Below are positions 1 through 9,892 of a stretch of DNA of 64,000 bases, one piece after another (within the stretch, counting starts at the first letter, position 1; every line of letters starts with the position of its first letter). Below the pieces are notes generated by a model, which saw only the letters and a list, made by a program, of their open reading frames with translations, did no database searches and was not told the DNA's origin. Origin of the DNA: Gallaecimonas pentaromativorans (GTDB lineage: Bacteria; Pseudomonadota; Gammaproteobacteria; Enterobacterales; Gallaecimonadaceae); contig NZ_RJUL01000012.1 of NCBI RefSeq assembly GCF_003751625.1, positions 1 through 64,000 on the forward strand. Reading direction: 5' to 3'. Both the position numbers and the translations under genes were made by a program.

Positions 1-52
1 TTTTTTGAGTCTACCCAACTGTGAGTGCCCACACAGATTACTTGGATTCAAT

Positions 53-64
53 TGTTAAAGAGCG
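53..64 (-). promoter_or_regulatory. boxA antitermination site of rrn leader
   Basis: Minus strand reads CGCTCTTTAACA, one base off the rrn boxA consensus TGCTCTTTAACA. boxA RNA is bound by NusB/NusE to assemble the antitermination complex on rRNA transcripts. Position just before the conserved pre-16S leader fits. Confidence 0.9.
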
Positions 65-80
65 TCGCTTTCTCAAGCGA
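65..80 (-). promoter_or_regulatory. boxB-like hairpin of rrn leader
   Basis: TCGCTT-TCTC-AAGCGA is a perfect 6-bp stem with a 4-base loop immediately upstream (in transcript order) of boxA, the boxB-boxA order of rrn leaders. Confidence 0.7.
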
Positions 81-88
81 GGAGGCGC

Positions 89-116
89 ATTCTACACCTC
101 TCAGATTCAAAGTCAA
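89..116 (-). promoter_or_regulatory. rrn P2 promoter
   Basis: Minus strand: -35 TTGACT (111-116), 16-bp spacer, -10 TAGAAT (89-94). The 16-bp spacing is usual for rrn promoters. It lies a short distance upstream of boxB/boxA, as P2 does in other gammaproteobacteria. Confidence 0.8.
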
Positions 117-129
117 CACCTTGAATCGC

Positions 130-168
130 AAAAAGTTAAGTTAACATGTTGTTATCACTTAACTTTTT
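130..168. repeat. 11-bp inverted repeat between rrn P1 and P2
   Basis: Arms AAAAAGTTAAG (130-140) and CTTAACTTTTT (158-168) are perfect inverses with a 17-base centre. It lies between P1 and P2, so it could be a protein site or an RNA hairpin in P1 transcripts. Function unknown. Confidence 0.6.
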
Positions 169-217
169 ACCCTTCGTTCTGCTCGCTTCAGCGCTGGCGT
201 CCCGTCGGTGAAGTGGC

Positions 218-245
218 ATTATAGGGATGGCGCGCCGGCCTGCAA
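218..245 (-). promoter_or_regulatory. rrn P1 promoter with UP-like element
   Basis: Minus strand: -35 TTGCAG (240-245), 16-bp spacer, consensus -10 TATAAT (218-223). Upstream, 253-270 is an A/T-rich dyad (TTGAAAG-TTTT-CTTTCAA) placed at about -44 to -61, the position of an UP element contacted by the alpha subunit. Confidence 0.8.
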
Positions 246-277
246 GGGGTATTTGAAAGTTTTCTTTCAACCGCTGT

Positions 278-324
278 TTTATTAAACGAAAGGCGCAAGA
301 AACGTTGGTTTATTAGACGAAAGG
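278..324 (+). repeat. 16-bp tandem near-repeat before yrdA
   Basis: TTTATTAAACGAAAGG (278-293) recurs as TTTATTAGACGAAAGG (309-324), one mismatch, 31 bp apart, close to three helical turns. The second copy provides the GAAAGGGG ribosome-binding segment of yrdA. It may be a local duplication or a tandem operator. Confidence 0.55.
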
Positions 325-332
325 GGCCTCGA

Positions 333-860
333 ATGAGCCTTGAAAGCTATAAAGGTGTCCTGCCTGCCTTGGGCGATGGGACTTATGTACACGGTAGCTG
401 TGTGCTGGTTGGCGATATTGTGGTCGGTAAGGACAGTTCCATCTGGCCTTTGGTGGCCGCCAGGGGGGATGTGAACCATATCCGCATCGGTGAGCGCTCC
501 AATGTGCAGGACGGCACCGTACTGCACGTGACCCGCAAACATAAGGAAGTGCCAGAGGGTTACCCGCTTATCATCGGTGACGATGTGACGGTGGGACATA
601 AATGCATGCTCCATGGCTGCCAACTGGGTAACCGCATTCTGGTGGGCATGGGCGCTATCGTGATGGACGGGGTAATAGTAGAAGACGATGTCATCATCGG
701 TGCCGGTAGCCTGGTGCCGCCGGGCAAGCATTTGGCCTCGGGCTACCTTTATGTCGGCTCACCGGTAAAGCAGGTGCGCGCCCTTAATGAAGGTGAACGC
801 GCTTTCTTGTCTGTCTCTGCCGACAACTACGTGCGGCTCAAGAACGAATACCTGGCTTAA
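333..860 (+). CDS. yrdA: gamma-carbonic-anhydrase-like hexapeptide-repeat protein YrdA
   Basis: A 175-residue left-handed beta-helix protein of the gamma-carbonic anhydrase/YrdA family, usual length for the family. Hexapeptide turns run through most of the chain, for example VGKDSSIWP and IGERSNVQDGTVLHV, and the histidines of the VGHKCMLHGC segment lie where the family coordinates metal at the trimer interface. Family members bind zinc or iron; activity is often weak or undemonstrated, so the enzymatic role is inferred. ATG at 333 has GAAAGGGG about 6 bases upstream. It is followed, in convergent orientation and overlapping by 4 bases, by yrdB. Position next to an rRNA operon is as in E. coli. 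Confidence 0.9.
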   Translation: MSLESYKGVLPALGDGTYVHGSCVLVGDIVVGKDSSIWPLVAARGDVNHIRIGERSNVQDGTVLHVTRKHKEVPEGYPLIIGDDVTVGHKCMLHGCQLGNRILVGMGAIVMDGVIVEDDVIIGAGSLVPPGKHLASGYLYVGSPVKQVRALNEGERAFLSVSADNYVRLKNEYLA

Positions 861-1108
861 TCGAAATGCAGTTCGCCCTGGACATCCAGGGCTTCTGCGG
901 CGATGGCTTCTTCTATGACTTCTTCCATGCGCAGCTGCTCACGGGCGATGAGATTCTCAGCCTGGGCGGCAAGCAGTTGTGGCTCGTCAAACCAGCTGGC
1001 ATGGAAGAAACAGGGAATGCGCCAGCCGTTCAAAGTGGCATCGAGGCGGATGCTGCCGCTGGCCTCGTCAAAGACCGCGCTTTCGAGAAACTGGATGGCC
1101 TGGTTCAT
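857..1108 (-). CDS. yrdB: DUF1488 family protein YrdB
   Basis: A small acidic protein of 83 residues, MNQAIQFLES...LHFD, matching the DUF1488/YrdB family in length and in its position directly downstream of aroE. No catalytic motif is visible and no function is known for the family. The start overlaps the aroE stop by 4 bases, so the two are probably translationally coupled and cotranscribed. Recognition rests on length, the FxDxAxxxVRFxAxxNGxxIPC-like pattern and synteny. Confidence 0.82.
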   Translation of the reverse strand: MNQAIQFLESAVFDEASGSIRLDATLNGWRIPCFFHASWFDEPQLLAAQAENLIAREQLRMEEVIEEAIAAEALDVQGELHFD

Positions 1109-1908
1109 GCCCCCTCCTTCATCTGTACCAATACCTGCTGCCAGTCAGGCTCGATGCCTCGCCATAACCTGAAGCTTTCTGCCCCCTGGGCCACCAGCAT
1201 GCCAAGACCATCACTGCTGTTCTTGCAGCCGTTATCCAAAGCCCAGCGCTCAAAGGCCGTGCCGCCGGGTTTGTACACCAGATCATAGGCCAGGCTGGCG
1301 CCTGCAAAGATACCAGGGGATACCGGAGGCAATTCCTCTGTTAATGAGGCGGCAGTGGCGTTGAGGATAATGTCAAAATGCCGGCCCGCCAGCCCATCCA
1401 TGGCGGCCACCTCTATGGCGAAGATCTCGGCTAGCGCCTGTGCCTTGCCAAGAGTGCGATTAGCAAGGGTCAGGCTTTGGGGGGCTTCGTCCAGCAAAGG
1501 GCCGAGGATGCCGCGAGTAGCGCCGCCAGCCCCCAACACCAAAATCCGGCTACCGCCGAGCTCGGCGCCGAGGCGCTTAAGGTCTGCCACCAGGCCTACG
1601 CCATCGGTGTTATCCCCCAGCCAACTGCCATCAGCTTGCAGGGCCAAGGTGTTAACCGCGCCAGCAAGTTTAGCCCTTGGGGTTAATCGGCTGGCCCAGG
1701 TAAAGGCTTCTTCTTTAAAGGGAACTGTGACATTGGCGCCTTTGAGGCCACCAGCAACCAGGGTGTTGAGGGTCTCGGCGAAACCGCCCAGAGGTGCCAG
1801 GGTACGGTCGTAGCTGATATGATCGCCGGCCAATTCGGCAAAACGGGCATGCATGGCGGGAGAACGGCTGTGCTCAACCGGATTGCCAATCACAGTGTAG
1901 TGGTCCAT
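1105..1908 (-). CDS. aroE: shikimate dehydrogenase (NADP+)
   Basis: Reduces 3-dehydroshikimate to shikimate with NADPH in the chorismate pathway, in the cytosol. The 267-residue protein begins MDHYTVIGNPVEHSRSP, the shikimate-binding serine motif, then has the catalytic lysine in NVTVPFKEEA and the aspartate in LGDNTDGVG, and a Rossmann GAGGATRG nucleotide loop near residue 130. An in-frame start 23 codons upstream (1977) exists, but family alignment begins at MDHYTV, so ATG at 1908 is chosen. It is divergent from the truncated hemoglobin gene, sharing a very short (about 35-base) intergenic space, and heads the aroE-yrdB unit. Confidence 0.95.
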   Translation of the reverse strand: MDHYTVIGNPVEHSRSPAMHARFAELAGDHISYDRTLAPLGGFAETLNTLVAGGLKGANVTVPFKEEAFTWASRLTPRAKLAGAVNTLALQADGSWLGDNTDGVGLVADLKRLGAELGGSRILVLGAGGATRGILGPLLDEAPQSLTLANRTLGKAQALAEIFAIEVAAMDGLAGRHFDIILNATAASLTEELPPVSPGIFAGASLAYDLVYKPGGTAFERWALDNGCKNSSDGLGMLVAQGAESFRLWRGIEPDWQQVLVQMKEGA

Positions 1909-1942
1909 AGAAGCGCTTATGTTGAAGTGGTTGAAGTCGAAG

Positions 1943-2344
1943 ATGAGCATATCAGCACACCCCAGTCCTGAACGCACTCCTTATCAGCTGCTCGGCGGAG
2001 AGGCGGCGGTGCGCCGGCTGGCCGAGACCTTTTATGACATTATGGCCACCGACCCCAAAGCCGCCGAGCTACTGGCCATTCACCCCCAGCCCATGGATTC
2101 CATTCGCCAGCGGTTTTTTGAATTCTTAAGTGGCTGGTTGGGCGGCCCGGGCCTCTTTGAGCAAAAATACGGCCACCCCATGCTAAGGGCCAGGCATATG
2201 CCCTTCCCTGTTACCCAGACTCTGCGCGACCAATGGATGTATTGCATGGAAGAAGCGCTGAACCGCGAGGTGAAGCACCCGCCGCTGAAAAAGTCGTTGC
2301 TGAACGCCTTCTCGCCCCTGGCGACCCATATGATCAACCAATAA
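1943..2344 (+). CDS. group II truncated hemoglobin
   Basis: A 133-residue group II (YjbI/trHbO-like) truncated globin. Signatures are YQLLGGEAAVRRLAETFYDIM at the N-terminus and YGHPMLRARHMPFPV, where His85 is the expected proximal heme ligand, followed by RDQWMYCMEEAL. Family members bind O2 or NO and are linked to oxidative or nitrosative defence or O2 delivery; the exact role here is unknown. Start could be ATG 1919 (141 residues) or ATG 1943; the latter is preferred because the first 8 residues fall outside the family and would crowd the aroE promoter. Neighbouring hemF fits a heme theme. Not part of the E. coli version of this cluster. Confidence 0.88.
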   Translation: MSISAHPSPERTPYQLLGGEAAVRRLAETFYDIMATDPKAAELLAIHPQPMDSIRQRFFEFLSGWLGGPGLFEQKYGHPMLRARHMPFPVTQTLRDQWMYCMEEALNREVKHPPLKKSLLNAFSPLATHMINQ

Positions 2345-2368
2345 AAAAGCGGCCCGAAGGCCGCTTTT

Positions 2369-2370
<2 letters not shown>
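2343..2370. terminator. bidirectional rho-independent terminator
   Basis: AAAAAA-GCGGCC-CGAA-GGCCGC-TTTTTT: perfect 6-bp GC stem with A and T tracts on both sides, between convergent globin and hemF genes; it can end both transcripts. Confidence 0.9.
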
Positions 2371-3857
<1,487 letters not shown>

Positions 3858-3898
3858 ATTCTAGCCCCGTTGCCGGCTGGGTTGAATGCAAGATGGCC

Positions 3899-4456
3899 TC
3901 AGGGCAGCGATTTTTGTCCCTCGCAACCTTTCACCGGGCAACGCAGCACCTCGCGCCCCTTTTGGCTACGCCGCACCATGACCGCCCAACCGCAAACAGG
4001 GCAGGGTTCTTGAACCGGCGGATCGTTGAGAACATATTTGCACTTGGGGTAACGGTCACAGGCGTAAAAGGTTTTACCGAAACGGTTAACCCGCTCCAGC
4101 AACTCACCTTCGCCGCAACTGGGGCAGGGCGTGCCGGTGTCTTTTTCGTCCTGATCTTCGGCAATGTAATGGCAGGCCGGGAAGGCGCTACACCCGATAA
4201 ACATGCCATAGCGACCCTGCTTTACTGCCAGCGGCGCACCGCATTGCGGGCATGGCGCTTCGTCGAGCACTTTGAGCACGGCGCTTTCATGGCCCTTGAC
4301 CGGCCGGGTGTAATCGCACCCCGGATAGCCGCTACAACCAATGAAGCTGCTTTTGCCCACATGGCGCATCACCAGCGCCTGGCCACACTGGGGGCAAGCT
4401 TCATCCACGCGCTCGTGGCTGTGGGTGTCAAAGAGACTGTGATCAATTTTGGACAT
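3899..4456 (-). CDS. yrdD: topoisomerase-I-type zinc-finger protein YrdD
   Basis: A 185-residue protein built of four C4 zinc ribbons of the kind found at the C-terminus of DNA topoisomerase I: CPQCGQ...C.GYPGCDY, CPQCGAPLAV..FIGCSAFPACHY, CPSCGEG...FYACDRYPKCKY and CPVCGWAVMVRR...CPVKGCEG. There is no topoisomerase catalytic domain, so a DNA- or RNA-binding accessory role is likely but undefined. ATG 4456 is chosen because AAGGTGG lies 4 bases upstream and the family begins there; an in-frame start at 4522 is poorer. Upstream of tsaC with a 41-base gap. Confidence 0.9.
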   Translation of the reverse strand: MSKIDHSLFDTHSHERVDEACPQCGQALVMRHVGKSSFIGCSGYPGCDYTRPVKGHESAVLKVLDEAPCPQCGAPLAVKQGRYGMFIGCSAFPACHYIAEDQDEKDTGTPCPSCGEGELLERVNRFGKTFYACDRYPKCKYVLNDPPVQEPCPVCGWAVMVRRSQKGREVLRCPVKGCEGQKSLP

Positions 4457-4527
4457 GCACCACCTTTTAACATTGCGGTCACAGGGGTAAGGTTGAGCGT
4501 CAGTCGTAGCCCTTGTTGCCAATCCGT

Positions 4528-5628
4528 ATGATCAATGCCCCAGTACCACCGCACATTCTAAACCAGATCCTCGCCAAGGCCGATGCCGGAGACAGTACCG
4601 CCCGCCACCAAGCGGCCTTGCTGCTGAGCTGCGCCCCTTTCGTGGCCGCCGATTTAAAGGCGGCAGCCCGATATCAACACGGCGTGGCATTGCCGCCAGC
4701 GGTGACCATCAAGACCGCTTATGCCCTTGAACATTGGCCCGAGGCGCAGCTTATTGAGCGGCTGCTGGCGACCCACAACGCCGAAATGCAGCTGCTGGCC
4801 GCCCTTATTCTTGATTGCCGGGGCCAAAGGCAACAAGCGCTCGAGCTGATGCAGGGGTTGGACCCCCAGGCTTTGCCACTGCTGGGTTACCTGCTTTCCT
4901 ACGGTACTGATAACCCGGCAACCTGGCTGGCTAAGAGTCCGGCCCAGCATCCGCTGGTGCAACTTCGCCAGCAGGAGCTCAATGCCCCCTACCCGGCCGT
5001 CACTGCCAGCCACACAGAGCTGCCTGCCGGCATGGCGCTAATGGAGAGCTTTATCAGCCCCATGGCCTGCGCCTATCTGAAATGGATTTGTGCCCCCTGG
5101 CTGGCGCCGGCACAAACAGTGGACCCTAAGACCGGCAAATCCCTCACTCACCAAATACGAACCAATGCCTCGATGACCTTCAGCAGCGGCCTGGCCTGTC
5201 CTTTTGTGATCTGGCTGGAAAGGCAGATAGCCGCGGCAGTTGGCCTGCCGGCTCAATGCCAGGAGGGGACAGGGGTGCTGCATTACCAGCCGGGCCAGGC
5301 GTTTCGGCCCCACTTCGATGCCTTCGACCCAAGCCAGGGCGGCGCCCAGCATTTGCTGGCCGACGGCGGGCAACGGGCCACCACGGTGCTGATTTATCTC
5401 AACGAAGATTTTACGGGGGGAGAAACCGACTTTCCCCGGCTGAACTTCAGGTTCAGGGGCAAGATGGGTGACTTGCTGACCTTCAGCAACCTAGATGCCG
5501 AAGGCCAGCGAGACGAATTGTCCCTTCATCAGGGACTGTCAACCGGTGCTGGCGTGAAGTGGCTGCTATCCAAATGGATAAGGCAGAAGCCCACCGATCA
5601 CGGCCAGCGCCTGCACGGGTCAGTGTAG
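4528..5628 (+). CDS. 2-oxoglutarate/Fe(II) oxygenase, prolyl-4-hydroxylase-like
   Basis: A 366-residue protein whose C-terminal ~200 residues form a P4Hc-type double-stranded beta-helix. The iron triad is visible as HFDAFD (His262, Asp264) and distal SLHQG (His334); Lys344 in GVKWLLSKW is the probable 2-oxoglutarate anchor. The N-terminal ~160 residues are helical and Ala/Leu/Gln-rich, with a Sel1/TPR-like look. Substrate unknown; family members hydroxylate prolyl residues in proteins. No strong ribosome-binding site: ATG 4528 is preferred to TTG 4513. Divergent from yrdD and convergent with smg, overlapping it by 9 bases. It is an insertion relative to the E. coli yrdD-smg order. Confidence 0.85.
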   Translation: MINAPVPPHILNQILAKADAGDSTARHQAALLLSCAPFVAADLKAAARYQHGVALPPAVTIKTAYALEHWPEAQLIERLLATHNAEMQLLAALILDCRGQRQQALELMQGLDPQALPLLGYLLSYGTDNPATWLAKSPAQHPLVQLRQQELNAPYPAVTASHTELPAGMALMESFISPMACAYLKWICAPWLAPAQTVDPKTGKSLTHQIRTNASMTFSSGLACPFVIWLERQIAAAVGLPAQCQEGTGVLHYQPGQAFRPHFDAFDPSQGGAQHLLADGGQRATTVLIYLNEDFTGGETDFPRLNFRFRGKMGDLLTFSNLDAEGQRDELSLHQGLSTGAGVKWLLSKWIRQKPTDHGQRLHGSV

Positions 5629-6093
5629 AAGCTCGCCCGGTTCCTCAAAGAGCAGGTTTTCCATCTTGGCGTAGGCGTTTTCCTGACCTGGCACGTTAAA
5701 CAGCACCATCAGCACCACCCACTTGAGGTCTTCAAGGGAGATGGCTGATTGTTCCAGATCCATCAGACGGTCTATCGCCATTTCCCTGGTTTCCCCACTC
5801 AGCACCTGGATCTGCTCCAAGAACATCAAAAAACCACGGCACTGGGCGTCCAGGCGCAGCATTTCTTCGTCGGTGTAGATACGGATGCTGTACTGAGGCA
5901 CATTGACCAGAAAAGGTCTTTCGCCATTTTCCTGCAGCGCTGCCAGACGTTCCAGCCAAGCCAATGCCTTGAAGATCTCTTCATGGCGAAAGCCTGCCCG
6001 GGATAACTCGTCGGTGAGCTGCTCGTGGTCCATCATGATTTCCACTTCGGAATGGACATAGTTTTCAAACAAATACATGAGGACATCAAACAT
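5620..6093 (-). CDS. smg: Smg family protein (DUF494)
   Basis: A 157-residue acidic protein starting [16 protein letters not shown], the Smg/DUF494 signature, with the typical conserved ending [17 protein letters not shown]. Function is not established; the gene is nearly always next to dprA. Start ATG 6093 has GAGG 9 bases upstream and lies within the dprA 3' end (8-base overlap), so translation is probably coupled. Length equals that of the E. coli protein. Confidence 0.93.
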   Translation of the reverse strand: MFDVLMYLFENYVHSEVEIMMDHEQLTDELSRAGFRHEEIFKALAWLERLAALQENGERPFLVNVPQYSIRIYTDEEMLRLDAQCRGFLMFLEQIQVLSGETREMAIDRLMDLEQSAISLEDLKWVVLMVLFNVPGQENAYAKMENLLFEEPGELLH

Positions 6094-7162
6094 GCGACTG
6101 CCTCCTCTGTCGGACATACCCGCCCGGGACACGGCACACCAAGCCTTGCATCTCCAGGTCGAGCAAATATGAGAGGACGACTTCCACCGCCAGTTTTGAC
6201 CGTTCCACGATCTCGTCAAGCGGCGTGGTGTCATCTCCTACATTATCCAGAACCGGATGCGCTGGCAATCCTCGCGACGCTTCCACTGCTTTGATCGGCC
6301 CCAAATGCCAGCTCTTTAGGGCCAGCATCACATCTTGTGCATCACTGGCAAGGATTGCCCCTTCTTTGATCAGTTGCAGGCAACCGGCCGCCTGGGGATT
6401 AAAGGGCGTACCGGGCACCGCCAGCACCTCGCGCCCCGCTTCTCCCGCCAACCTGGCGGTGATAAGCGACCCAGACTGCATACCGGCTTCAATTACCAGG
6501 GTTGCCAGACTCAGACCGGCAATAATGCGATTTCGTTGCGGGAACAGCGGCGCCATGGAGGCGGTGCCCGGCGGCATTTCGCTGATGAGCGCTCCTTGGG
6601 CCGCAATTTGCTCGAACAAGGCCTGATGGCGCCGGGGATAGCAGCAATCGAGCCCGCCGGCCAATACTGCCAGGGTCGGTGCGCCGGCATTAAGCGCTAA
6701 TTGATGAGCAAGGCCATCTATGCCCAGCGCCAGCCCGGACGTAATAGCAAGGCCGCTGCCAAGCAAGGGTTCAAGGATCGCCAGAGCCGAGCGCCCGGCC
6801 GGGGTGGGTTTGCGGCTACCCACCACCGCCAGTTGCGGCCTCTCAAGTAGCGCACAATCTCCTCTGACAAAAAGCCGGACCGGCGGCCAGGGGCTTTCGC
6901 TCAATAACGCCGGGTAATCGTCGTCCCCCAGAAATAAGAGCCGAACTTCGCTTTGCGCCAACCAAGCCAGAATGCTGTCGACCTTGGCCCAGTCTAGGCT
7001 CTGGCGACTCTTGATAAAGCCTGCGGGTACGCCCGCTTGTGCCAACGCATCGGGACTTGCCGCCAACAAAAACGCCGGTGACCAAAAGGCCAGCCGGCGC
7101 CACTGTGTTGCCCTGACACCAGGCAGCAGAGATAAGGCCAACTGCTGCCTGATGTCGTCCAT
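6086..7162 (-). CDS. dprA: DNA-processing protein DprA/Smf
   Basis: Cytosolic protein that binds incoming single-stranded DNA and loads RecA during natural transformation. The 358-residue chain has an N-terminal helical (SAM-like) part, then the Rossmann-like DprA domain with [45 protein letters not shown] and [12 protein letters not shown], followed by a C-terminal winged-helix (DML1) segment near residues 290-350. It is upstream of smg with an 8-base overlap and 5 bases after the LysM gene stop, giving a likely lysM-dprA-smg operon. Full length; suggests, but does not prove, competence. Confidence 0.95.
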   Translation of the reverse strand: MDDIRQQLALSLLPGVRATQWRRLAFWSPAFLLAASPDALAQAGVPAGFIKSRQSLDWAKVDSILAWLAQSEVRLLFLGDDDYPALLSESPWPPVRLFVRGDCALLERPQLAVVGSRKPTPAGRSALAILEPLLGSGLAITSGLALGIDGLAHQLALNAGAPTLAVLAGGLDCCYPRRHQALFEQIAAQGALISEMPPGTASMAPLFPQRNRIIAGLSLATLVIEAGMQSGSLITARLAGEAGREVLAVPGTPFNPQAAGCLQLIKEGAILASDAQDVMLALKSWHLGPIKAVEASRGLPAHPVLDNVGDDTTPLDEIVERSKLAVEVVLSYLLDLEMQGLVCRVPGGYVRQRRQSHV

Positions 7163-7167
7163 GAGGG

Positions 7168-8277
7168 TTACTCCGGGTTGGTTGCGGTGTCCATCTCGCG
7201 AATGGGTTTCTCGGCCTTGAGGATCAGCGCCAGGCTGAGCTTGTCGAAGGTGCGGAACACCATCATGTGGCCAATGGCCTCAGACGGTTGCACCACTGTC
7301 ACTTCGCTTGGCTTGTTGGAGGAGAACCAGCGGTCAAACACCGAAGCGTCTTCCTTGTACTCCACCTTGTCTTTCATCAGTACCGTGGCCCCGTCGCGGC
7401 GGGCATCAAGCACCATGCCGGGGTCGATACCGTCACGGGCGCCTTTGTTGAGGACAACCACGTCAAACTTGCCCAGGGCACGGGTTTTACGGGAAGAGTC
7501 GATGATACGGGCATCCACCAGGGCGCCAGGAGCATGGGGCTGGAAGTACACCGGCAGCTCGTGGTCGTCCAGCGGCAGCAGGTAATCGCCGGGGCTTATC
7601 TCACGCTCCACCTGCACCACCTTGAGGGAGGCCAAATCGAAGGTTTTACCGTCTTCGGCGTCGCCAATCTGCACTTTTTGGATGTCTTCGGTTTTGACAA
7701 CCGACACCAGTACCGCCTCGGTTCCCAGATCTTCCTTGGTTTCCGGGTCGATGTAGTGGTTACCCTTGCGGTAGACCCCGTAGAGACGGCCGTTGACCAG
7801 GTTGTCGCCACGGGCGTACATCTCCATGTTGGAGGTCAGGCGGCGAGTCAAATCGGCACCGCCCGTTACCCTTGGCGCACCGGCCAACAGATCTTCGTCA
7901 ATGATCTGCTGATGGGTCAGGAAGTTACGGATGTAAGCGGTTGGCAAGGTGGGAATGGCGTCTTTTTTGTCCACCACCCGTACCGTGGGCGACAACTTCA
8001 CCATGGGTTTTCTCACCAACTGCGGTACGCCGTCGATGATCACCAAGCTGAGCTTATCCCCTGGATAAATCAGATGAGGGTTATCAACCTGCTCGTTGGA
8101 TTGCCAGAGCTTTGGCCACAACCATGGGTTTTTCAGGTACTTGGCTGAAATATCCCAAAGAGTGTCGCCTTTTTTAACGACATAGCTCTCTGGAAAATCA
8201 TTTTTCAATTGTAAATTGTCGGCAAAAGCCAGCCATGTGATGGCCGCCGTCACCAGTGCAAGCAGGATTTTTTTCAT
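7168..8277 (-). CDS. secreted LysM-domain protein
   Basis: A 369-residue exported protein with a signal peptide (MKKILLALVTAAITWLAFA) and a LysM peptidoglycan-binding domain at about residues 33-80 (YVVKKGDTLWDISAKYLKNPWLWPKLW). The remaining ~280 residues match the conserved LysM protein that precedes dprA in many gammaproteobacteria; they contain a repeated GDYLLPLDD-type beta-rich segment but no catalytic motif. Role is probably cell-wall associated and otherwise unknown. AAGGACG lies 6 bases before ATG. First gene of a likely lysM-dprA-smg transcript, divergent from def. Confidence 0.9.
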   Translation of the reverse strand: MKKILLALVTAAITWLAFADNLQLKNDFPESYVVKKGDTLWDISAKYLKNPWLWPKLWQSNEQVDNPHLIYPGDKLSLVIIDGVPQLVRKPMVKLSPTVRVVDKKDAIPTLPTAYIRNFLTHQQIIDEDLLAGAPRVTGGADLTRRLTSNMEMYARGDNLVNGRLYGVYRKGNHYIDPETKEDLGTEAVLVSVVKTEDIQKVQIGDAEDGKTFDLASLKVVQVEREISPGDYLLPLDDHELPVYFQPHAPGALVDARIIDSSRKTRALGKFDVVVLNKGARDGIDPGMVLDARRDGATVLMKDKVEYKEDASVFDRWFSSNKPSEVTVVQPSEAIGHMMVFRTFDKLSLALILKAEKPIREMDTATNPE

Positions 8278-8420
8278 TTTTTTCGTCCTTTAGCCAGCCC
8301 CTCGCTGGCCGCTGAGAACCTTGGTTGATTATTATGGCTGTCATTGCCAGGTTCAAATGACTAAAATTACAGCATATTAGTCTGGCTTCATATCCATATT
8401 AGCGCAGTAATCAGAAACTT
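8278..8420. promoter_or_regulatory. divergent lysM/def intergenic region
   Basis: A 143-base A/T-rich spacer that must hold promoters in both directions. A short stem GCCAGC-CCCTC-GCTGGC (8293-8309) lies in the lysM leader. No hexamer pair is strong enough to call. Confidence 0.4.
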
Positions 8421-8942
8421 ATGGCAGTTCTTAACGTTTTGCACTACCCAGATGAGCGTCTCCGTACTGTGGCCAAGCCGGTCGCAGAGGTCAATGACGC
8501 CATCCGTGAATTGGTCAGCGACATGTTTGAAACCATGTACGCTGAAAATGGCATTGGTCTGGCCGCTACTCAGGTGGATGTCCACCTGCAGGTGGTGGTG
8601 ATGGACATCTCCGAAGAGCGCAACGAGCGTCGCGTCTTCATCAATCCCAAAATTATCGAAGCCGATGGCCAGGCCATGGGTGACGAAGGTTGCCTGTCGG
8701 TCCCCGGCTCCTATGCCGAGGTCGAGCGTGCCGAACATATCAAGGTCAAAGCTTTGGACGAGCAAGGCCAGGAGTTCATCCTGGAGGCCGACGGCCTCTT
8801 AGCCGTGTGTGTCCAGCATGAGCTGGACCATCTCAAAGGCAAGCTCTTCATCGATTACCTCTCTCCGCTCAAACGCGAACGTATTCGCAAGAAGCTGGAA
8901 AAAGAGGCCCGTCAACAAGCCCGTCACGCCTCCACCATCTGA
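8421..8942 (+). CDS. def: peptide deformylase
   Basis: Removes the N-formyl group from nascent proteins at the ribosome exit. All three active-site motifs are present: GIGLAATQ (about residues 45-52), EGCLSVPG with the metal-binding cysteine, and HELDH with the two metal-binding histidines and the catalytic glutamate. 173 residues, close to the E. coli enzyme. Followed after 11 bases by fmt, forming the usual def-fmt pair that opens and closes the formyl-methionine cycle. Confidence 0.97.
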   Translation: MAVLNVLHYPDERLRTVAKPVAEVNDAIRELVSDMFETMYAENGIGLAATQVDVHLQVVVMDISEERNERRVFINPKIIEADGQAMGDEGCLSVPGSYAEVERAEHIKVKALDEQGQEFILEADGLLAVCVQHELDHLKGKLFIDYLSPLKRERIRKKLEKEARQQARHASTI

Positions 8943-8953
8943 CAAGGACTCCC

Positions 8954-9892
8954 TTGACTAAATTGCGTATTGTCTTCGCGGGTACGCCGGATTTCGCGGC
9001 CCGCCATCTGTCGTCTTTGCTGGCCAGCCATCACGAAGTGGTGGCGGTGTTCACCCAACCGGACCGCCCGGCTGGGCGCGGCAAAAAGCTCACTCCCAGC
9101 CCGGTAAAAGTGCTGGCCGAAGCCCACGGGGTGCCGGTGCACCAGCCGGTTAGCCTGAAAAAGCCCGAGGGCCAAGCCGAGTTGGCTCAATATCAGGCCG
9201 ACCTGATGGTGGTGGTGGCCTATGGCCTTATTTTGCCGCAAGCGGTGCTGGATATGCCGCGCCTTGGTTGCCTGAACGTGCATGGCTCCTTGCTGCCCCG
9301 CTGGCGCGGCGCGGCGCCTATCCAGCGCGCCATCTGGGCCGGCGACAAGGACACCGGGGTCACCATCATGCAGATGGACAAGGGCCTCGATACCGGCGCC
9401 ATGCTGCAAAGGGCGAGCTTGGCTATTGCAGCCGGTGACACCTCGGCCAGTCTCTACGAGAAGCTGGCCGAGCTTGGCCCTGTGGCGCTACTTGAGACCC
9501 TCGACAAGCTCGAGAGCCTGGTGCCGCAAACCCAAGACGACAACCTTGCCAACTACGCAGAAAAACTCAGTAAAGAAGAGGCCCGCGTCGACTGGCACCA
9601 AGACGCTGCCTTTATCGAGCGCTGCGTCAGGGCTTTTAACCCCTGGCCGGTCAGCCATTTTGAGGTGCAGGAACAAAGCGTCAAGCTGTGGCAGGCCGAG
9701 GTGCTAACCGTCCCCTGTAGCGACAGCCCCGGCACCATCATTGCCAGCGGTAAAAGCGGTATCGACGTTGCCACGGGCAACGGGGTGCTGCGCATCCTGC
9801 AATTGCAGCTCCCCAACAAAAAGGCCATGTCTGCCAGCGACGTGCTTAACGCCCGCCAAGATTGGTTTGCCGTTGGCACGGTGCTGTCATGA
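8954..9892 (+). CDS. fmt: methionyl-tRNA formyltransferase
   Basis: Formylates Met-tRNAfMet with 10-formyl-tetrahydrofolate before initiation. 312 residues: N-terminal transferase domain with [14 protein letters not shown] and the [20 protein letters not shown] catalytic region (Asn/His), and C-terminal OB-type tRNA-binding domain. The start is a TTG at 8954 with AAGGA 7 bases upstream; the family N-terminus begins at this point and no ATG is near, so TTG is well supported. Overlaps rsmB by 4 bases (ATGA). Confidence 0.96.
   Translation: MTKLRIVFAGTPDFAARHLSSLLASHHEVVAVFTQPDRPAGRGKKLTPSPVKVLAEAHGVPVHQPVSLKKPEGQAELAQYQADLMVVVAYGLILPQAVLDMPRLGCLNVHGSLLPRWRGAAPIQRAIWAGDKDTGVTIMQMDKGLDTGAMLQRASLAIAAGDTSASLYEKLAELGPVALLETLDKLESLVPQTQDDNLANYAEKLSKEEARVDWHQDAAFIERCVRAFNPWPVSHFEVQEQSVKLWQAEVLTVPCSDSPGTIIASGKSGIDVATGNGVLRILQLQLPNKKAMSASDVLNARQDWFAVGTVLS

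Larger units (their letters stand above)
1..275 (-). promoter_or_regulatory. rRNA operon promoter and leader region, reading left out of the window
   Basis: This 330-base stretch before yrdA holds no credible gene. Read on the minus strand it has the parts of an rrn upstream region in order: AT-rich UP-like element (about 253-270), P1 (218-245), P2 (89-116), a boxB-like hairpin (65-80), boxA (53-64), then the TCTGTGTGGGCACTCACAG stretch typical of the leader just before 16S. The 16S gene itself would begin beyond base 1. In E. coli the rrnD operon also lies next to yrdA, which supports the reading. Components are seen; the rRNA gene is inferred. Confidence 0.88.

Noticed and set aside
112-125. 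FleQ-like GTCAACACCTTGAA near rrn P2
   Set aside because: Last arm base mismatched and it overlaps the -35 of an rRNA promoter; likely chance.
21-224. 67-codon open frame on the plus strand at the left edge
   Set aside because: It runs antisense through the rrn boxA, boxB and P1/P2 signals and has no protein family features.
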